NCBI GenBank assembly: GCA_001791045.1
Contig: MGDT01000007.1
Span: 155,922 to 199,433 of the forward strand
From: Candidatus Uhrbacteria bacterium RIFCSPHIGHO2_01_FULL_63_20
GTDB lineage: Bacteria; Patescibacteriota; Patescibacteriia; UBA9934; GWF2-40-263
Reading direction: 5' to 3'
DNA length: 43,512 bases
A program made the position numbers and the translations under genes. How positions within the stretch are numbered: the first letter of the stretch is position 1; every line of letters starts with the position of its first letter. Below are positions 39,762 to 43,512 of the stretch, in pieces. The notes beneath the pieces are model-generated. The model had not been told where the DNA came from. It searched no databases and was given only the letters and a program-made list of their open reading frames with translations.

Positions 39762-41384
39762 CTAGGCCGCGCCGCCGTCGGCCGGGGGGATCGCTTCTTC
39801 CGGAACGGCTTTGCGCAGCACCTTGCGCCGCATCCCTTCCATGAGGTCGTGCAGTTCTTGCGTGCGCAGGAACCAGCAGATGGCCACGTACGAGGCGAGC
39901 CCGAGGCCGCCGGCGATGAACCCTTGCCCGAACACGCCGAAGAACGTGTCGATCGAGAACAAGGAGAGCACGAGCGGCTTGGTGGCCTGCATCACGGCGG
40001 CCGCGACCATGGCTGCGATCGCGATCTTCACGAGCGACGGGAACATGCCCGCTTCGCCGAGCGCCCCTACGCGTCCTCGCAGCGTGACCCACAGGAGCGC
40101 CGCGTTCGCCGCCGACGCGAGCGAGAACGCGATGGCGAGCCCCGCGACCCCGAACGGGCCCGTGAGCCAGAGCGCGGTCACCACGCCGAGGACTCCCGAC
40201 ACCACGCCCACCGCGAGCGGGGTCACGGTGTCGTGCAGGGCGAAGAACGCGCGCGAAAGCAGGTACACGAGCGACTGCGGGACGAAGGACAGGGCGAAGA
40301 ACGCGAGCGTGTCCGCCGTGACGATGGTAGAGGGCCAATCGAACGCGCCGGCGCCGACGACGACGCGCACCACCTGCGCGCGCACGATCAGGAACAGCAC
40401 CGTGAGCGGGACGATGAAGAACAGCATCTGGCGCACCGACGTGGCGAACGCCTCCACGAAGCGATCGTTCTCCTTCTTGGCCGCATGGTCGGCGAGCGAC
40501 GGGAACGCGGCGATGGCGAAGGACACGCCCACGATCCCCACCGGGAAGAACTGGATGTTGTAGGCGAACTGGAACACGGTCACCGACCCTTCGCCCAGCG
40601 TGGACGCGATCACGGCGAGCGCCACGAACGTGAGCTGCGCCACCGCGATCCCGATCATGCGCGGAGCGGTGAGGCGGAACACCTCGCGCACGTCGCGGTC
40701 CAGGATGGGACGCTTGAAGGCAGGCCGCCACCCGGCGTTCCACACGCCGATCCCCTGCACGAGCGCGTGCAGCCCTGCACCCAGCACCACGCCCCAGGCA
40801 AGCCCGATGGGCCCCATCTCCCGCACGAACGCCACGGCGCCCACGATGATCCCGAGGTTATAAAGCACGGGCGCGCTCGCGTAGAGCACGAACCGCTTCA
40901 TCCCCTGCAAGGCGCTCCCGAACACGATGGAGAACGAAAGGATCGCCTGCGCGAGCAGCATCACCCTCATGAGTTCGGCGACCAACGCCTGCTTCTCTGG
41001 CGGGAATCCCGGCGCGACCAGTGCCGCGATCGGGGTCGCGAGCGCGGCGGCCACGAGCGCGACCACTCCCATGCCCGCCACCACGACGGCGAGCACATGC
41101 GAGGTGAGGCGCCAGGCGCGTTCATGCGTGTGCGGATTCCCCCAGTAAGAGGTGAACAGCGGGATGAACCCGGCGGAAAGCGATCCGACCACGATGAGCG
41201 CGAACAACAGGTCCGGTACCTTGAACGCGGCGTAATAGGCGTCGAGCGTGTCCCCCGCTCCGAATTCGCCGGCAAGCACGCGGTCGCGGATGAGCCCCAG
41301 GAACCGGCTCGCGAACGAAAGGACGCCGACGATGGTCGCGGCGCCCACGATGGTCTTTGACTCGGCGTTCAAGAACTTGAACAC
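39762..41384 (-). CDS. murJ: Lipid II flippase MurJ
   Basis: This 540-residue protein of the MOP superfamily has about fourteen membrane segments. Typical MurJ features are SFASRFLGLIRDRVLAGEFGAGDTLDAYYAAFKVPDLLFAL (with the Arg pair and Asp in segments 1-2) and IAAFPSLADHAAKKENDRF in the middle. It flips lipid II to the outer face for PBP2. GTG 41384 is the start: AGGAGG lies 6 bases upstream and the preceding stop is 1 base away; the 28 earlier codons overlap the previous gene. It ends 42-54 bases before alaS. Confidence 0.94.
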   Translation of the reverse strand: MFKFLNAESKTIVGAATIVGVLSFASRFLGLIRDRVLAGEFGAGDTLDAYYAAFKVPDLLFALIVVGSLSAGFIPLFTSYWGNPHTHERAWRLTSHVLAVVVAGMGVVALVAAALATPIAALVAPGFPPEKQALVAELMRVMLLAQAILSFSIVFGSALQGMKRFVLYASAPVLYNLGIIVGAVAFVREMGPIGLAWGVVLGAGLHALVQGIGVWNAGWRPAFKRPILDRDVREVFRLTAPRMIGIAVAQLTFVALAVIASTLGEGSVTVFQFAYNIQFFPVGIVGVSFAIAAFPSLADHAAKKENDRFVEAFATSVRQMLFFIVPLTVLFLIVRAQVVRVVVGAGAFDWPSTIVTADTLAFFALSFVPQSLVYLLSRAFFALHDTVTPLAVGVVSGVLGVVTALWLTGPFGVAGLAIAFSLASAANAALLWVTLRGRVGALGEAGMFPSLVKIAIAAMVAAAVMQATKPLVLSLFSIDTFFGVFGQGFIAGGLGLASYVAICWFLRTQELHDLMEGMRRKVLRKAVPEEAIPPADGGAA

Positions 41385-41385
41385 A

Positions 41386-42663
41386 CTATTCCTCCTGTCG
41401 CACCGAGAGCTTGCGGGATTTCTTCGACGCGAAGGGATCTTCCTCAAGCTCATCAAGCTCCTCTTCACCCTCTTCTACCCCTTCCAGCACCGCGTCCATG
41501 TCCCGCTCCTTGTGGACGGCGAAGGTGAACCGCAGCGCCATGAACAGCGCGGCAAGGAGCGCGAGCGCGAGCAGCGCCACGGCGCCCATCACCCACGGGT
41601 TCCCCAGGCTGAAAAACGGCACGTGCACCCGCGTCTCATCCTTCGACTCGGTGCCGGCCGGGTCCGTCACGGTCAGCCGCACCGTGTACATGCCGGCCGA
41701 GGCGTACGCGTGTTCGAGCGAATGGCGGCTGGAGGTCACCGCGTCCCCCAGATCCCATTCGAGACGGTAGCCGGGCAAGGCCGGCGTGAGCGCGGTGAAG
41801 GTGAAACGGTTCCAGGCGTCCCGACGATAGGTGAACACGGCGGATGGCGAAGTCTGCGTCGCGGCATCCCCTGAGATCGTCGGAGGGGGGACGGCATCGG
41901 CTTCCTGAGTTTCGACAGGCCCGGACGACGGATCAACGGCCTCGGCGGCGAGCGCGACCGGCACGCTTGGGATCGGCGCGGGAGCGGGCTTGGGCGCGGG
42001 GGCTGCGGGGGGAGCCGGAGGAGGCGGTGGCTGTTTGGACCTGGTGGGATCCAACGGGAACACGTCGTCCTTGTCCGAGACGCCGTCGCCGTCGGTGTCA
42101 GCCTTGGTCGGGCTCGTCCCCAGTTCCTTCTCGACTTCGTCGGAAAGCCCGTCGTTGTCGTCGTCCTCGTCGCAGGCGTCGCCCGAGCCGTCCTTGTCGG
42201 CATCCTGCTGGTCGGCGTTCTTCGTCGAAGGGCAATCGTCCTCGTCATCCTCCACCCCGTCGTGGTCGGCATCCTGGACGGGATCGAACAGCCCGGTGAT
42301 GGCAACGTCGTTTCCGGCATTGGCATCCTGGGGATCGGTCCCCTTGATCTCGGCACGGATGTTGAAGGTCGCGTTTGGGACGACGAAATCCACGAACACC
42401 TCTTCGGGGACGCCCCCTTCCCGCACCGAGATCACCTGGCTGTCGTCGATGGGGATCGTACCCTGGAAGAACGACACGTACCCGCTCACGTCCACGTCAC
42501 CCGTGTTGCGTACGGTGGCATAGATGCGCACGTGGTCTCCCGAGACGAGCGTCTTCTGCGAAAAGGAGATGTCCGCCGCGCGAATCGCCAAATCGGCGCC
42601 GGCGGCGTGCGCGACGGTGGGAGCCAGGAAAACGGCGATGGCGATGGCCGACAGGCGGATCAT
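41386..42663 (-). CDS. Membrane-anchored surface protein with CARDB, thrombospondin-3 and PKD domains
   Basis: This is about 425 residues: signal peptide (MIRLSAIAIAVFLAPTVAHA), CARDB-like beta domain (about residues 25-125), thrombospondin type 3 calcium repeats (about 128-200, many D-x-D-x-DG motifs such as DADHDGVEDDEDDCP), a Pro-rich spacer with a polyproline run, a PKD domain (about 270-355, WDLGDAVTSSRHSLEHAYASAGMYTVRLTVTD), one membrane segment (about 362-385) and an acidic cytoplasmic tail. It is displayed outside the cell, probably calcium-stiffened, and could serve adhesion or wall organisation. It precedes murJ with a 1-base gap, so the two are co-expressed. TATGAT ends 6 bases upstream, favouring the ATG at 42663 over 42669. 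Confidence 0.88.
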   Translation of the reverse strand: MIRLSAIAIAVFLAPTVAHAAGADLAIRAADISFSQKTLVSGDHVRIYATVRNTGDVDVSGYVSFFQGTIPIDDSQVISVREGGVPEEVFVDFVVPNATFNIRAEIKGTDPQDANAGNDVAITGLFDPVQDADHDGVEDDEDDCPSTKNADQQDADKDGSGDACDEDDDNDGLSDEVEKELGTSPTKADTDGDGVSDKDDVFPLDPTRSKQPPPPPAPPAAPAPKPAPAPIPSVPVALAAEAVDPSSGPVETQEADAVPPPTISGDAATQTSPSAVFTYRRDAWNRFTFTALTPALPGYRLEWDLGDAVTSSRHSLEHAYASAGMYTVRLTVTDPAGTESKDETRVHVPFFSLGNPWVMGAVALLALALLAALFMALRFTFAVHKERDMDAVLEGVEEGEEELDELEEDPFASKKSRKLSVRQEE

Positions 42664-42669
42664 GCCCAT

Positions 42670-42675
42670 ATCATA
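42670..42675 (-). promoter_or_regulatory. Extended -10 before the surface-protein gene
   Basis: TGG-TATGAT on the minus strand with the hexamer at 42675-42670. No -35 is visible. The expected start coincides with the ATG at 42663, which would make a leaderless transcript. Confidence 0.4.
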
Positions 42676-42678
42676 CCA

Positions 42679-43236
42679 TCAACCGGGCTTCGCGAGATGG
42701 GCGGTATCCCCGGTGTGGACCCACAGTTCGGCGGCCTCGTCGGGAGACAGGTGGCATTCCAAGGCGAACGTGGGATGGACCCGCACCAGCACCTGTTCGA
42801 TGCGCCTGTGCCCGTCCACCTCGAGCGTGACCACGTCGTTGTGGGAGACCCCCAGACGCGTGGCATCGGCCAGGTCCGCGTGCAGGTGGCGGACCGGGAT
42901 GATGGCGCAACGTCGGCGTACTTCCCCCTTGGGGCCCTTCAGCTTCACCGTCGCGGCGCGTGCGAGATCCCCGCTCGAACGCACGGGCGCGTCGAGCCCG
43001 AGCGCGATCGCCTCTACCGGGGAGAGCTCCAATTGCGTCTCGTCGCGGGACGGACCGAGCACGCGCACGCGCTCGAGCACGCCACGCTCGCCGACCACGT
43101 CCACGGTCTCCTGATACGCGTGCTGCCCCTTGTGTCCGAGGTCGGACAGGGGGGTCATCTTCGGACCGAACAACGCATCCATGTCCTTCTTGGACAAGTG
43201 GACGTGCCGATGATGGACCACGATGGGGATGCGCAT
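42679..43236 (-). CDS. pduL: Phosphate propanoyltransferase/phosphotransacetylase, PduL type
   Basis: This is a 185-residue protein with two PduL domains. Metal and active-site His motifs are HHRHVHLSKKD near residue 8 and VRHLHADLADA near residue 114; RVRVLGPSRDETQLELSPVEAIALG and PVRSSGD are also diagnostic. It converts acetyl-CoA (or propionyl-CoA) and phosphate to the acyl phosphate, which acetate kinase can use to make ATP. There is no N-terminal encapsulation peptide and no shell gene nearby, so it is a free cytoplasmic enzyme. It ends 16 bases before the surface-protein gene. Confidence 0.93.
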   Translation of the reverse strand: MRIPIVVHHRHVHLSKKDMDALFGPKMTPLSDLGHKGQHAYQETVDVVGERGVLERVRVLGPSRDETQLELSPVEAIALGLDAPVRSSGDLARAATVKLKGPKGEVRRRCAIIPVRHLHADLADATRLGVSHNDVVTLEVDGHRRIEQVLVRVHPTFALECHLSPDEAAELWVHTGDTAHLAKPG

Positions 43237-43239
43237 AAG

Positions 43240-43311
43240 AAGTGCGTAGTGCGTAGTGCGTAGTCGGTAGGGGAAATTCCCTACGCACTACGTACTACCC
43301 CCTACTCCCTA
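43240..43311. repeat. Palindromic tandem-repeat element upstream of pduL
   Basis: Left arm (43240-43272) and right arm (43279-43311) are 33 bases each, complementary at about 24 positions around GAAATT. The left arm is made of 8-base units of the GTAGTGCG type, repeated about three times. The stop codon of the next minus-strand gene (43295-43297) lies within the right arm. Confidence 0.78.
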
Positions 43312-43510
43312 TTTTCCCATGCCCGAAACGGTAATTGAACAACGAATGACGGATCGGACCGAGCGCTGCCAGATGGAGCTCGGCCAGCATGAACTTGAGC
43401 GCGATGAGAGCGCGGCCGTCGCGGTCGAGGCGACGCACGGACACCGGCACCTTCATCGGCAGGAAGCCGAAACGGCCGACGCGCGAGACGCGACGCGCGG
43501 AATCATGGTC
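43295..43510 (-). CDS. C-terminus of an unrecognised protein (5' partial)
   Basis: An open frame enters from the right edge and stops at 43295. The 71 visible residues include RFGFLPMKVPVSVRRLD, LIALKFMLAELHLAAL and SLFNYRFGHGK. GC-rich third positions match neighbouring genes, so it is very likely coding. No family is recognised from this fragment. The final residues and stop come from the repeat element. Confidence 0.6.
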   Translation of the reverse strand, partial: DHDSARRVSRVGRFGFLPMKVPVSVRRLDRDGRALIALKFMLAELHLAALGPIRHSLFNYRFGHGKIGSRG

Positions 43511-43512
43511 TT

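Noticed and set aside
37782-41360. A 1192-codon open frame on the plus strand opposite alaS and murJ
   Set aside because: It is antisense to two genes with clear family motifs; GC-rich codons leave the opposite frame free of stops. The translation is rich in Arg, His and Glu and lacks any domain.
1-43512. CRISPR arrays, tRNA or rRNA genes, insertion sequences, attachment sites
   Set aside because: No regularly spaced repeats, T-arm motifs with matching stems, rRNA stretches, transposase motifs or tRNA-end duplications were seen in a read of both strands.

Overview
The window is a GC-rich, densely packed bacterial chromosome segment. Its gene content fits a member of the Candidate Phyla Radiation (Patescibacteria). 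Lineage-typical signs read directly from the sequence are an RNA polymerase alpha subunit with no C-terminal domain, an alanyl-tRNA synthetase with no C-Ala domain, a PriA-like protein that has lost its ATPase motifs, short gene spacing with many ATGA/GTGA overlaps, and several small membrane proteins of no known family. Assignment below phylum level is not possible by eye. No tRNA, rRNA, CRISPR array or transposase gene was found.

Layout. 1-1834: end of a UvrD-type helicase with an Fe-S nuclease domain, a DUF721 protein and a small membrane protein. 1891-6321: cell-shape operon mreB, mreC, mreD-like, PBP2. 6326-7927 (minus): zinc/manganese-type ABC permease and ATPase. 8013-13756: YibE/F-like membrane protein, greA, lysS, an FtsQ-like protein, pgi and a small membrane protein. 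13757-13907: two large hairpins between convergent genes. 13908-17708 (minus): small membrane protein, M23 endopeptidase, and gltX joined in frame to a WecG/TagA-type glycosyltransferase. 17731-20443: clpB behind a perfect CIRCE operator. 20492-23633: strong promoter, a structured RNA leader with a terminator, two 3D-domain secreted proteins (one also carrying M23), a 48-residue membrane protein and a lytic-transglycosylase-like protein. 23635-27489: LigB-fold protein, degenerate PriA, def, fmt. 27456-33058 (minus): polysaccharide cluster (polymerase/ligase, three glycosyltransferases, flippase). 33059-33949: AT-richer patch with a HicAB toxin-antitoxin pair. 34014-37838 (minus): infA-rpmJ-rpsM-rpsK-rpsD-rpoA-rplQ-rplM-rpsI with two promoters and a terminator. 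37878-43236 (minus): alaS, murJ, a CARDB/thrombospondin-3/PKD surface protein and PduL, then the end of an unrecognised gene.

How the genes work together. Much of the window builds or remodels the cell envelope: Mre/PBP2 elongation, MurJ lipid II export, FtsQ division, M23, 3D and transglycosylase hydrolases, WecG/TagA, and a polysaccharide assembly cluster. The rest is core translation and transcription (greA, lysS, gltX, alaS, def, fmt, ribosomal proteins) with minimal carbon metabolism (pgi, pduL).

Two patterns run across the window. First, about ten genes have a -10-like hexamer so close to the start codon that the transcript would be leaderless or carry under 10 nt of leader, whereas strong Shine-Dalgarno sequences appear before only a few genes. 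Second, short-period tandem repeats folded into imperfect palindromes, each of unrelated sequence, sit at gene ends or inside tolerant coding loops (11984-12048, 16896-16981, 30445-30471, 31019-31086, 38874-38909, 43240-43311).
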